DNA from: Nitrospinota bacterium
GTDB lineage: Bacteria; Nitrospinota; Nitrospinia; Nitrospinales; VA-1
Assembly: GCA_002731985.1 (NCBI GenBank)
Contig: PCCT01000083.1
Span: forward strand, 1 to 11,189
Direction: 5' to 3'
DNA: 11,189 bases
Position 1 is the first letter of the stretch. Each line of letters begins with the position of its first letter. This document shows positions 1 through 7,153 of this stretch, piece after piece. The notes under the pieces were generated by a model that did no database searches, was not told where the DNA came from, and was given only the letters and a program-made list of their open reading frames with translations. A program made the position numbers and the translations under genes.

Positions 1-54
1 ATGCTATATGATAGAGTGAATAATCCATATAATTATAGAGAACCTTTTAAATGA
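1..54 (+). CDS. 3' end of an upstream gene (partial), overlapping the NACHT gene by ATGA
   Basis: The frame beginning at base 1 is open for 17 codons and ends at a TGA at 52-54. The encoded tail reads MLYDRVNNPYNYREPFK if read from the first base; the true start would lie left of the window. The stop shares four bases (ATGA, 51-54) with the start codon of the next gene, which is the classic arrangement for translational coupling inside an operon. No Shine-Dalgarno sequence precedes the ATG at 51, as expected if that gene is translated by ribosomes finishing this one. The tail is too short for me to assign a family. A chance open frame of this length is possible, so the call rests mainly on the overlap and on the amino-acid mix, which looks like real protein. 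Confidence 0.45.
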   Translation: MLYDRVNNPYNYREPFK

Positions 55-2453
55 GTGAAACAAATGAATTGCCTGTTCCTCTACCCGAGGATGAAGAGTC
101 GGCTCTTGTCAGTGCTCGTCCGGAGGAATCGCGCGAATGGGTAGTTAATACCTACCGCAAACACCAACAGGTTCGTACATCCTCCTGGCTGGATCAGGTG
201 CTCGGAGAAGGACGCCGGAGGAAAACATATATCCCCCCTGTTTTGCTCGACACCAATCCTATCCGACACCGACAAAGTATTCACGAGCAGGTTTTTCCTG
301 CGCCACGAATCATTCATGAAGACCTGCTGATGACCGACCACATGAAGATCATGCTGGAAGCCGGTTGTGGTATGGGGAAAACCACTTTTTTAAAATATTA
401 TCAGGAGCGCTTGTTAGAGAACGTGCCACATCCTGTTTATCCACTTCCCGTTTTCTTCAATCTGGGTTCCCTGCCCGAAGGTACGGGTATAGCTCAGTTC
501 ATGGGGTCGGTTCATAAGGAAATGTTGGATGTGATTTTGACTGAAGCTGAGGAGGATGACGAACTTGATCTGAATGAAGAACTGCTCCTTGGTACCATTA
601 AATGTTTGGAGAGAGAGGGACGAATACTTTTTCTGATGGATTCCCTGGATCAACTCCCTGCTGAAGATCGGTTTCAGGTTTACTTCGAAACCTTTGTCGA
701 GGACAAGACTTTCCGTAGCAATCGATTGATTCTCGCTACCCGCAAATTCAGCTTCGGTCCACTCGCGACAGACTCCATAATCCAGAGAGGAAAAGACGCG
801 GGGTTTCATGTGGCCTTTGAACGCATCGGCGAAAGAGAACGTGGCATATTCCTGGGCGAAGCACAGAGGAATAAAGAACTGGAGCATTTGGGGCAATACT
901 CGCCTGAATTGCTGGAGGTGCCTCTGATTATGAAGATGCTCCGTACTCTTTCCGATTGTGAAAAACTTGATGGCCTGTCAACCCGAGGCAAAATCTATTC
1001 AGTTTACTTCAATAATCTTTTAGATGGCGTTTCTCCAGAGGGAGAGAGCGAATGGACAGAGCAATGTCTCGACCGGCTGGGAGGTGTGGCGCTCGAATTG
1101 CTGGAAGATGGAATTTCTCAACGGATTGATGAAACTGAAACGGATTACTCAAAGGAGCGTTTGAAGAAGGAAGAAGATAACCTGTTAATGCAGGATGAAA
1201 CCATTCCTCCCGAATTAGAAAAGATTCTTCAACAAACACCAGGGCGTTGGCAGTTTCGCCACCCGTCGTTTCAGGAATTTTTCGCCGCGAGAACACTGGC
1301 GAAAAAGGCAGACTGGCAAAAAGTTGCAGGTGAACGGTGCCGCGATGAACGGTGGGAAGAAATGTTGAAGTTTTTTTCAGGGATGGTTCCTGCCAACGAG
1401 GTATTTGATATTTTTATGAAACAGGGAGCTTTGTTTCTGGCGGGGAATTCCGTTCGCGAAGCGAAGGAATTATCTGAAGAAAGACGGCTTCTAATTGCGC
1501 AATTACTTAAATACCAGTGCCGGGAGTCTTTTCCGCAGTTCGCGCGATGTCGTTTGATTAAAGTCGAAGATGTTATAGCCGCCAACGATCCATCTGCCCT
1601 TCGTCTTCTTCTTGTAAGTCTTTTAAAACGTGAAAACAGAGATGGACGAATTTTGTACTCCGTTATAGAACTGCTTCTGGCGTTAGATGGCATTAGTTGG
1701 TCTGATCTGGTGGATCGCCAGGAGTTTGATTCATTAAAAACGGTCAAAGAGCTTGACGGGTTCTTGAGTGAGGTGTCCAACCCAGAGGCCGTCAAATTAT
1801 CCAACGTGAAGCGGTGGGGCGAGATGGTCACGATTTCCGAGGGAAAGTTTATTTATCAGGATGAAGTGGATGATGAGGATCATATTTTTCTAAAAGAATA
1901 TTCCATTATGAAATTTTTGGTGACCAACGCTTTGTATAAAGAGTTTGATCCAAATCATAAATTACGGTTTCCAAAATATTCATATCTGGAGGATCATCCA
2001 GCGATAGGAATAAATTTTTATGAAGCTGTTGTGTGTTCGCTTTGGTTGGGGAGACGGCTTCCTACAGAAAAGGAATGGGAAAAAGCTTCTCGTGGTACAG
2101 ATGGTAGAGACTACCCCTGGGGCGAAGCGATGGGTTATCAAAATGAGTATGCCAATTCCTGCGATTTTATGATCGGGCGAACCTCTTCGGTAGCTGAGTT
2201 TGAGCAGGGATTATCCCCTTTTGGCTGTTTCGATATGGCCGGTAACGTGTGGGAATGGTGCGTTCAGCTTTATTCTAAAGGACACACGACGCAACGGGTG
2301 GTTCGAGGTGGATCCTGGTTGAATTATATGGTCCATTCCAAGTGCACATACCGGAACACTTTTGACCCGGATGAAAGATATCCTGCTACTGGATTTCGCT
2401 GTGTTTCTACTCATCTTACTGAGGTTGATGACGATGAAGAAGAGGACTATTGA
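51..2453 (+). CDS. NACHT NTPase fused to a C-terminal FGE-sulfatase (SUMF1-like) domain
   Basis: An 800-residue STAND-type protein. Residues 1-95 are a short charged N-terminal region with no effector I recognise. The NTPase follows: Walker A GCGMGKTT at 105-112, Walker B RILFLMDSLDQL at 191-202 with acidic D197 and D200, a sensor-like LILATR at 226-231, and the NACHT-family helical motif FRHPSFQEFFAA at 402-413. Residues about 420-585 look helical. Residues about 590-786 match the FGE/SUMF1 fold: LGRRLPTEKEWEKASRG (667-682), DMAGNVWEW (728-736), VRGGSW (751-756) and GFRCV (781-785), then an acidic tail. The paired catalytic cysteines of true formylglycine-generating enzymes are not evident: N758 sits where the first is expected and only C765 is near the second. 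A ligand-binding role is therefore likelier than catalysis. By family knowledge such proteins oligomerise on sensing a trigger and act in conflict or signalling; the trigger and output here are unknown. An in-frame TAA at 48-50 fixes the start at or after 51. Confidence 0.88.
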   Translation: MSETNELPVPLPEDEESALVSARPEESREWVVNTYRKHQQVRTSSWLDQVLGEGRRRKTYIPPVLLDTNPIRHRQSIHEQVFPAPRIIHEDLLMTDHMKIMLEAGCGMGKTTFLKYYQERLLENVPHPVYPLPVFFNLGSLPEGTGIAQFMGSVHKEMLDVILTEAEEDDELDLNEELLLGTIKCLEREGRILFLMDSLDQLPAEDRFQVYFETFVEDKTFRSNRLILATRKFSFGPLATDSIIQRGKDAGFHVAFERIGERERGIFLGEAQRNKELEHLGQYSPELLEVPLIMKMLRTLSDCEKLDGLSTRGKIYSVYFNNLLDGVSPEGESEWTEQCLDRLGGVALELLEDGISQRIDETETDYSKERLKKEEDNLLMQDETIPPELEKILQQTPGRWQFRHPSFQEFFAARTLAKKADWQKVAGERCRDERWEEMLKFFSGMVPANEVFDIFMKQGALFLAGNSVREAKELSEERRLLIAQLLKYQCRESFPQFARCRLIKVEDVIAANDPSALRLLLVSLLKRENRDGRILYSVIELLLALDGISWSDLVDRQEFDSLKTVKELDGFLSEVSNPEAVKLSNVKRWGEMVTISEGKFIYQDEVDDEDHIFLKEYSIMKFLVTNALYKEFDPNHKLRFPKYSYLEDHPAIGINFYEAVVCSLWLGRRLPTEKEWEKASRGTDGRDYPWGEAMGYQNEYANSCDFMIGRTSSVAEFEQGLSPFGCFDMAGNVWEWCVQLYSKGHTTQRVVRGGSWLNYMVHSKCTYRNTFDPDERYPATGFRCVSTHLTEVDDDEEEDY

Positions 2454-2460
2454 GTAGATT

Positions 2461-2684
2461 TATGAATTTATGGGGTTTCCTAGTCAGAAGGAGCGGCCCA
2501 ATAAAATTGCTAAATTTATAAAAATGTTTAAATACAATGAGTTAGGTGGTTTCCGGGAAAAAGTTTTACTTGACACCTACCAGACGAATTTTTATCATCA
2601 TGGTCTGTGATAAAACACATTGAAAACAAGTTGGAAATCTCGAATATTCAGGAAGAGGCAGAGTTTTTCGAGAATAGGCCGTAA
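2461..2684 (+). pseudogene. Unrecognised small reading frame, apparently frameshifted
   Basis: Just after the NACHT gene, a frame running from ATG 2470 to TGA 2608-2610 encodes 46 residues, including GGFREKVLLDTYQTNFYHHG. At the stop, another frame continues with protein-like sequence (VIKHIENKLEISNIQEEAEF) from about 2607 to TAA 2682-2684. Read together with one frame shift, the two give a single 70-75 residue helical, charged sequence, which suggests a decayed gene or gene fragment. Neither part has a clear ribosome binding site. I do not recognise the family. It could instead be an intact 46-residue protein of the same module, or chance open frames. Confidence 0.3.
2570..2598 (+). promoter_or_regulatory. 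Possible sigma70-like promoter upstream of the motB remnant and ribD
   Basis: TTGACA at 2570-2575 and TATCAT at 2593-2598 are separated by 17 bp, matching 11 of 12 consensus positions with ideal spacing. It lies inside the decayed small frame and about 435 bp before ribD, so it could serve the riboflavin operon now that the original upstream context has been rearranged. The -35 hexamer also encodes Leu-Asp-Thr in the small frame, so chance is possible. Confidence 0.28.
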
Positions 2685-2708
2685 ACGCGTTTTTCATTTT
2701 ATTTTTAA

Positions 2709-2996
2709 AGGTTTAACTACAATGTGAAAATCGAGGGGCATACCGACAATGCTCCCATCCGCACAGCGCACTTTCCATCCAACTGGGAACTTTCTGCATC
2801 TCGTGCCGCGGAGGTTGCTCGTATGTTGGTGACGGCGGGTTTTCCGGGTGAAAAACTTTCCATCGAAGGGTTTGCCCAATACCGTCCCAAAATCCCTAAC
2901 GATAGTCCTCAGAGTAGAGCCGTAAACCGCAGAATTGAAACCGTATACCAGCGCGGCAGTGTCCGTAAAAATATGATTGATATTCTTCGCAGATAA
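2709..2996 (+). pseudogene. 5'-truncated MotB/OmpA-family peptidoglycan-binding domain
   Basis: About 90 codons encode the C-terminal half of an OmpA/MotB domain, the periplasmic module that anchors flagellar stators or outer-membrane proteins to peptidoglycan. From a possible GTG start at 2724, visible motifs are KIEGHTDNAPI (residues 2-12), FPSNWELSASRA (17-28) and NRRIE (68-72). The FPSNWELS form is typical of MotB. A full MotB is about 250 residues with an N-terminal membrane helix and plug, all absent here. Codons before the GTG (Tyr-Asn, 2718-2723) still look like the family, while an in-frame TAA sits at 2706-2708. This places a breakpoint near 2709 rather than a natural start. The piece has no signal peptide and no evident Shine-Dalgarno sequence, so it is probably a remnant. 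A short translated product starting at GTG cannot be excluded. Confidence 0.7.
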
Positions 2997-3032
2997 CTCT
3001 TCCAGTTATAAAACAGTAAACTGAGGTTCGCC

Positions 3033-4133
3033 TTGACCCGTGAATTGCATGAACAGCACATGCGGCGTGCGCTTTATCTGGCACGCAAAGCAGAGGGGCA
3101 AACCAGCCCGAATCCGATGGTCGGAGCGATGGTTGTTAAATCCGGTAAAGTGATTGCTGAGGGCTATCACAAGAAAGCGGGGCTTCCTCATGCTGAGATA
3201 GTTGCTTTGCGTAAAGCAGGTAGTAAGGCCAAAGGGGCAACCCTCTACGTCAGTCTTGAGCCGTGTTGTCACCAGGGGCGAACGCCCCCATGCACTGAGG
3301 CTATCGTCGCCGCTGGTATTAAGAGAGTTGTGGTTGGCGTTCGTGACCCGAACCCTCTCGTTTGTGGAAAAGGGACTCGCCATCTGAAAAAAAATGGCAT
3401 TGAGGTTGTTGCTGGAGTTTTGAAGAGGGATTGCGAACGATTAAATGAAACGTTTATAAAATATATTCGCACGGGTCGTCCGTGGGTGATTCTTAAGAGC
3501 GCTTTGTCTCTCGATGGTAAAATCGCAACAAGGACGGGGGATTCCCAGTGGATTACCGGACCCAAAGCCCGTGAGTACGCGCATAGGATAAGAAATAATG
3601 TAGACGCGATTCTGGTTGGCGCGGGAACAGTTTGTGCGGATGATCCTCGGTTGACAGTGCGATTAAAAAAGGGTGAGGTGCGCAATCCGGTTCGTGTTAT
3701 CGTGGATGGAAAATATCGTGTTCCTGTTTCGGCCAGGGTTTTTAGTAATGCCAGGCGCGAAAGAGTTGTCTACGCGACTCTGGGTGGTTTGCCGGTTGCC
3801 CGCAAAAATAAACTGCAGAAGATGGGAGTTGAAATTCTTGTCGTGAAGCGTAAGAAGGGCCGGGTAGACCTTGCTCAATTGATGGATGAACTCGGAGCGA
3901 TGGAAATAACTTCTGTTATGATTGAAGGCGGGGCTGAAATCAGCGGCAATGTTTTTGATGAAAAACTGGTCGACAAATTAATTTATTTTGTAGCGCCTAA
4001 AATTATCGGTGGTAAAGACGCGCTTGGGGCCGTGGGCGGACAAGGTATTGATCGGCTAAAAGAGGCATTGCAAATTAAGGGTATGACGGTTGCCAGGCTG
4101 GGGGATGATCTGGTGATCGAAGGAAATATTTAG
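3033..4133 (+). CDS. ribD: RibD: diaminohydroxyphosphoribosylaminopyrimidine deaminase / uracil reductase
   Basis: A bifunctional cytosolic enzyme for steps two and three of riboflavin synthesis: it deaminates the GTP-derived pyrimidine, then reduces the ribosyl side chain with NADPH. The N-terminal cytidine-deaminase-like domain (about 5-145) carries the zinc site H53-A-E55 and PCCHQGRTPPC with C78 and C87. The reductase domain (about 148-366) begins at VILKSALSLDGKIA, followed by SQWITG and ILVGAGTVCADDPRLTVR. The length of 366-367 residues is normal. The start is a TTG at 3033 supported by GAGG at 3023-3026, six bases upstream; the ATG at 3060 has no such site and would trim the conserved first helix. 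It is the first gene of a co-directional rib cluster, 36 bases after the motB remnant. Confidence 0.96.
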   Translation: MTRELHEQHMRRALYLARKAEGQTSPNPMVGAMVVKSGKVIAEGYHKKAGLPHAEIVALRKAGSKAKGATLYVSLEPCCHQGRTPPCTEAIVAAGIKRVVVGVRDPNPLVCGKGTRHLKKNGIEVVAGVLKRDCERLNETFIKYIRTGRPWVILKSALSLDGKIATRTGDSQWITGPKAREYAHRIRNNVDAILVGAGTVCADDPRLTVRLKKGEVRNPVRVIVDGKYRVPVSARVFSNARRERVVYATLGGLPVARKNKLQKMGVEILVVKRKKGRVDLAQLMDELGAMEITSVMIEGGAEISGNVFDEKLVDKLIYFVAPKIIGGKDALGAVGGQGIDRLKEALQIKGMTVARLGDDLVIEGNI

Positions 4134-4150
4134 CAAGGGAGTTTTGCATT

Positions 4151-4807
4151 ATGTTCAGCGGTATTATTAGTGATGTAGGAACGGTGAGCCGAATTGTTCG
4201 GCAAAATGAGGGCGCCGAGTTAACGGTTCATGGCGGAGATGGGTTTAAGGGGTTTGAAACGGGTGAAAGTATTGCCGTAAATGGTGTCTGTCTTACCGTA
4301 CGAGATTGCACGGAAGATACTTTTACAGTGGACTTGAGTACTGAAACTCTTAGCCGGACAAGTTTTAACGATATTGAAGAGCAGGCTAGTGTCAACCTTG
4401 AGCGTTCGCTTACGCCTTCTGACAAAATCAGTGGTCATTTCGTCAGTGGCCATATTGACTGTGTTGGTAAAATTATTTCTATTGAACATAAGAGCGGGGA
4501 AATTCTTTTTCGCTTTGAACATCCTTCTGAATATGTTCCCTATGTTATCGAAAAAGGCTCTGTAGCGATAGACGGTATCAGTCTGACGGCTTTTTCCTGT
4601 GTTGATAACGGATTCACGGTATCTATTATTCCTTTCTCATTTTCGCATACGAATTTAAATGCCAGAAAAATGGGGGATGCCGTAAACATTGAATGTGATA
4701 TGATTGGTAAATATATTTATAAAGCTTGTGAGACTATTTTGCTGTCCGATGACGCGGATAAACGAGTCTCGCTGGAGATGCTCCGCCGACAGGGTTTGGC
4801 GAAATAA
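4151..4807 (+). CDS. ribE: RibE: riboflavin synthase, alpha-type
   Basis: Catalyses the last step, dismutation of two 6,7-dimethyl-8-ribityllumazine molecules into riboflavin and a pyrimidine that is recycled by RibH. The 218-residue protein shows the two tandem lumazine-binding barrels of the family. The first starts MFSGIISDVGTV with SIAVNGVCLTV at 40-50. The second follows ISGHFVSGHIDCVGKI (93-108) and repeats the pattern as GSVAIDGISLTAF (136-148). GGGAG at 4137-4141, ten bases upstream, supports the ATG at 4151. It follows ribD by 17 bases, so the two are very likely cotranscribed. The gene is called ribC in some species; ribE is used here for the alpha-type synthase. Confidence 0.96.
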   Translation: MFSGIISDVGTVSRIVRQNEGAELTVHGGDGFKGFETGESIAVNGVCLTVRDCTEDTFTVDLSTETLSRTSFNDIEEQASVNLERSLTPSDKISGHFVSGHIDCVGKIISIEHKSGEILFRFEHPSEYVPYVIEKGSVAIDGISLTAFSCVDNGFTVSIIPFSFSHTNLNARKMGDAVNIECDMIGKYIYKACETILLSDDADKRVSLEMLRRQGLAK

Positions 4808-4884
4808 ATGTCTGGGGTTTTCCTTTGTAGCTGATGCTTTATGAAAAAGAATAATTAGTCGGAGTATTTTCAGGATTATACAAA

Positions 4885-6117
4885 ATGAGTGAATCAAGAG
4901 AAGAATCAAAACATATTTTCAGTTCCATTGAAGATGCGATGGAAGAAATTCGTCAGGGAAAAATGATCGTTATCGTTGACGATGAGGATCGGGAAAACGA
5001 GGGCGATTTAATGATCGCTTCTGACAAGGTGACTCCGGAGGCCATCAACTTCATGGCAAAGTATGGTCGTGGCTTAGTCTGTCTTGCGTTGACTGAGGAG
5101 CGAACTCGTGAACTGGGGTTGGCGATGATGGTTGAGGATAACCAGTCTCTTTTTGAAACTCCCTTTACTATTTCTATAGATGCCAGCAAAGGAGTTACTA
5201 CTGGGATTTCTGCCGCTGATAGAGCGAGGACGATTCTAACTGCGATTGACCCCTCTGCCAAACCCCATGATCTGGTTAAGCCGGGACATATCTTTCCATT
5301 GCGGGCTCGTGATGGCGGGGTACTTGTCCGCATGGGACAAACTGAAGCCTCGGTGGATATCGCACGTCTTGCGGGGTTGTACCCTTCTGGCGTTATTTGC
5401 GAGATCATGGACGACGATGGAACGATGGCTCGTTTACCAAGTCTTACCGAGTTCGTGCGTTTACACGGTCTTAAGATGATCACCACTAAGGATCTTGCAG
5501 AATATCGTTTACAAAAGGAGACACTTGTTGAAGAGGTGGTGACGACGACTTTGCCCACTGAATTTGGCGATTTCAAGGCGGTAACTTTTCGAAATGTACT
5601 TCTTGATCAAACTCACATTGCTTTGATCCAGGGCGAGATTAATCCGGAGACACCAACATTGGCCCGGGTTCACTCTCAATGCCTGACGGGAGATGTCTTT
5701 GGTTCGTTCCGGTGTGATTGCGGCGAGCAGCTTAACAAGTCTATGGAAATGATCGGCCAGGAGGGAACAGGTGTTTTGCTGTATTTGTATCAGGAGGGAA
5801 GAGGAATTGGCATCATCAATAAATTGAAAGCCTACGCTTTGCAGGATGAAGGAATGGATACAGTTGAAGCCAACGCATCGCTGGGATTCAAGCCTGACCT
5901 TAGGGAATATGGTATTGGCGCACAGATTCTGAAAAATATTGGTTTGGGAAAAATTCGTCTGATGACTAATAACCCCCGGAAAATAGTGGGGCTGGAGGGA
6001 TATGGACTGCAAATGGTTGAGCGGGTTCCGATTGAAGTTAGTCCTAAGAAAGATAATATTAAATACCTTCGCACTAAGCAGGAAAAACTGGGGCACATAA
6101 TTAAAAATATTTCTTGA
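4885..6117 (+). CDS. ribBA: RibBA: 3,4-DHBP synthase / GTP cyclohydrolase II
   Basis: A fused enzyme supplying both precursors of riboflavin. The N-terminal half (about 11-205) makes 3,4-dihydroxy-2-butanone 4-phosphate from ribulose-5-phosphate and carries the acidic metal/substrate loop [16 protein letters not shown] (32-47) and [13 protein letters not shown]. The C-terminal half (about 208-400) is GTP cyclohydrolase II, with zinc ligands C266, C277 and C279 in [20 protein letters not shown], followed by YQEGRGIGI and MTNNPRKI. Both sets of key residues are present, so both activities are expected. The 410-residue length is normal. A 77-base gap separates it from ribE; CAGGA at 4871-4875 is a moderate ribosome site for ATG 4885. 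Its last ~20 codons are copied in the following spacer. Confidence 0.96.
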   Translation: MSESREESKHIFSSIEDAMEEIRQGKMIVIVDDEDRENEGDLMIASDKVTPEAINFMAKYGRGLVCLALTEERTRELGLAMMVEDNQSLFETPFTISIDASKGVTTGISAADRARTILTAIDPSAKPHDLVKPGHIFPLRARDGGVLVRMGQTEASVDIARLAGLYPSGVICEIMDDDGTMARLPSLTEFVRLHGLKMITTKDLAEYRLQKETLVEEVVTTTLPTEFGDFKAVTFRNVLLDQTHIALIQGEINPETPTLARVHSQCLTGDVFGSFRCDCGEQLNKSMEMIGQEGTGVLLYLYQEGRGIGIINKLKAYALQDEGMDTVEANASLGFKPDLREYGIGAQILKNIGLGKIRLMTNNPRKIVGLEGYGLQMVERVPIEVSPKKDNIKYLRTKQEKLGHIIKNIS

Positions 6118-6213
6118 TGGGTTTTTCGGAAAACGATGATACTAAATACTTTCGCACCCAACAGGAAAACTGGGACAGATGATTAAAGAATATCTCTTGA
6201 TAGGTTTTGGAAA
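6052..6213 (+). repeat. Decayed tandem duplication of the ribBA 3' end
   Basis: Copy 1 (about 6052-6134) covers the last codons of ribBA, its stop and a few bases beyond. Copy 2 (about 6135-6213) repeats it and ends exactly at the ribH start codon. Shared landmarks are GAT-AT-TAAATAC, TTCGCAC, CAGGAAAA, CTGGG, ATTAAA, CTTGAT and GGTTTT...GGAAAA. By eye the copies are about 80-85% identical with a few short indels, and the period is 83 bp. Copy 2 has lost the ribBA frame through a one-base deletion, so it is non-coding or at most a micro-ORF. It now forms the whole ribBA-ribH spacer. Confidence 0.85.
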
Positions 6214-6675
6214 ATGGCCAAATTTATAGAAGGAGACCTGGATGCTTCAGGTTTAAAAGTTGGAATCGTGGTTAGTCGGTTCAACGATTTCATTACGGAA
6301 CGTTTGTTGAGCGGTGCCGTCGATGAGCTGATTAAACACGGGGCTGGTGAGAGTGATATCGAGGTCATTCGTGTTCCGGGTGCTTTTGAGATTCCTCTGG
6401 CCGCAAAGAAGCTTTGCTTAAGGGGAAACGATACTGTCATTTGTCTGGGAGCGGTGATTCGCGGTGAGACTTCTCATTTTGATTATGTTGCCGGAGAGGC
6501 CGCGCGAGGAGTGGCAGAGGTGGCGAGAGAAGCGGATATCCCAGTGATGTTTGGGGTGCTCACGACAGATGATGTTGAGCAGGCCGCAGACAGGGCGGGC
6601 GGTAAGTATGGAAACAAAGGTGCTGAGTCGGCTCTTGCGGCTATCGAGATGGCAACACTTTATAAAAAACTTTAG
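6214..6675 (+). CDS. ribH: RibH: 6,7-dimethyl-8-ribityllumazine synthase
   Basis: Condenses the RibD-derived pyrimidine (after dephosphorylation) with the RibBA product DHBP to give the lumazine that RibE uses. The 153-residue protein is full length for the family. It shows [10 protein letters not shown] (19-28), the [11 protein letters not shown] stretch (54-64), [15 protein letters not shown] (78-92) with the catalytic-type histidine H88, and the phosphate-side [10 protein letters not shown] and GNKGAESA segments. Family members form pentamers or 60-mer capsids; which applies here cannot be told. The ribosome site is weak (TTGGA at 6207-6211) and lies within copy 2 of the duplicated ribBA tail. 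Confidence 0.96.
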   Translation: MAKFIEGDLDASGLKVGIVVSRFNDFITERLLSGAVDELIKHGAGESDIEVIRVPGAFEIPLAAKKLCLRGNDTVICLGAVIRGETSHFDYVAGEAARGVAEVAREADIPVMFGVLTTDDVEQAADRAGGKYGNKGAESALAAIEMATLYKKL

Positions 6676-6686
6676 GCATCGGGATT

Positions 6687-7121
6687 ATGGGAAAAAGACG
6701 TTCTTCGAGGGAACTGGCGCTCAAATTTCTTTATCAATCTGAATTGAATGAAGGAAATGTTGATGAGCAGATGGGATCTTTTATGGAACGAAATTCATCC
6801 AAGGATGAAATTGATGTCTTTATGAAGGAGTTGGTGGAAGCTGTCATCAAACATAAAAAAGAAATTGACGAAATTGTTCAGAAATTCAGTGACAACTGGG
6901 TGCTTGACCGAATGACCGTGATCGATCGTAATATTTTGAGAATTGGCACGTGCGAATTGTTGTTTAATTTTTCTACCCCGCCCAAGGTCGCAATTAATGA
7001 GGCGGTGGATATCGCCAAAAAATATGGCAATGAAGATTCCCCAGAGTTTATTAACGGAATTCTGGACAAGATTTATAAGGAAATTGGGCAAAAGAAGGGA
7101 CCTCTTCCTTTTACAGGCTGA
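6687..7121 (+). CDS. nusB: NusB: transcription antitermination factor
   Basis: A small all-helical RNA-binding protein that, with NusE (S10), binds boxA and helps rRNA transcription resist termination. The 144-residue product has the family start GKRRSSRELALKFLYQSELN, the central DRMTVIDRNILRIGTCELLF stretch and the C-terminal PPKVAINEAVDIAKKYG...FINGILDKI signature, all in order. It begins 11 bases after ribH stops; ribH-nusB adjacency is widely conserved among bacteria and implies cotranscription. The C-terminal tail (QKKGPLPFTG) is short and ordinary. Confidence 0.96.
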   Translation: MGKRRSSRELALKFLYQSELNEGNVDEQMGSFMERNSSKDEIDVFMKELVEAVIKHKKEIDEIVQKFSDNWVLDRMTVIDRNILRIGTCELLFNFSTPPKVAINEAVDIAKKYGNEDSPEFINGILDKIYKEIGQKKGPLPFTG

Positions 7122-7153
7122 CGCTCTGGCTTCCCCGTTAGATGAGGGGGATT

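Noticed and set aside
28..33. TATAAT just before the NACHT gene as its own promoter
   Set aside because: There is no acceptable -35 hexamer at the right spacing, and the bases form part of an apparent upstream coding frame.
1271..1831. Open frame on the - strand (186 codons) within the NACHT gene
   Set aside because: Antisense to a well-supported coding frame and rich in Ser/Arg/Asn with no protein family features.
2454..2720. DGR template repeat downstream of the FGE domain
   Set aside because: I compared the RGGSW-GFRCV coding segment with this stretch and found no extended near-identity; short shared GGTGG-type matches are trivial.
2997..3025. CAGTT...AACTG hairpin after the motB remnant as a terminator
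   Set aside because: The stem is only five base pairs with a long loop and there is no following T run.
4953..5576. Long open frame on the - strand (207 codons)
   Set aside because: It lies opposite ribBA, whose domains are unambiguous, and its translation is Ser/Arg/Thr-rich with no domain, as expected for an antisense shadow.
7086..7112. Possible terminator hairpin at the end of nusB (AAGAAGG / CCTCTTCC then TTTT)
   Set aside because: The arms do not pair cleanly, it lies inside the coding region, and the next gene follows closely in the same direction.
7142..7153. Alternative earlier ATG for the metallophosphoesterase
   Set aside because: It would place the GAGGGGG ribosome site inside the gene; starting at 7154 gives correct spacing and a normal N-terminus.
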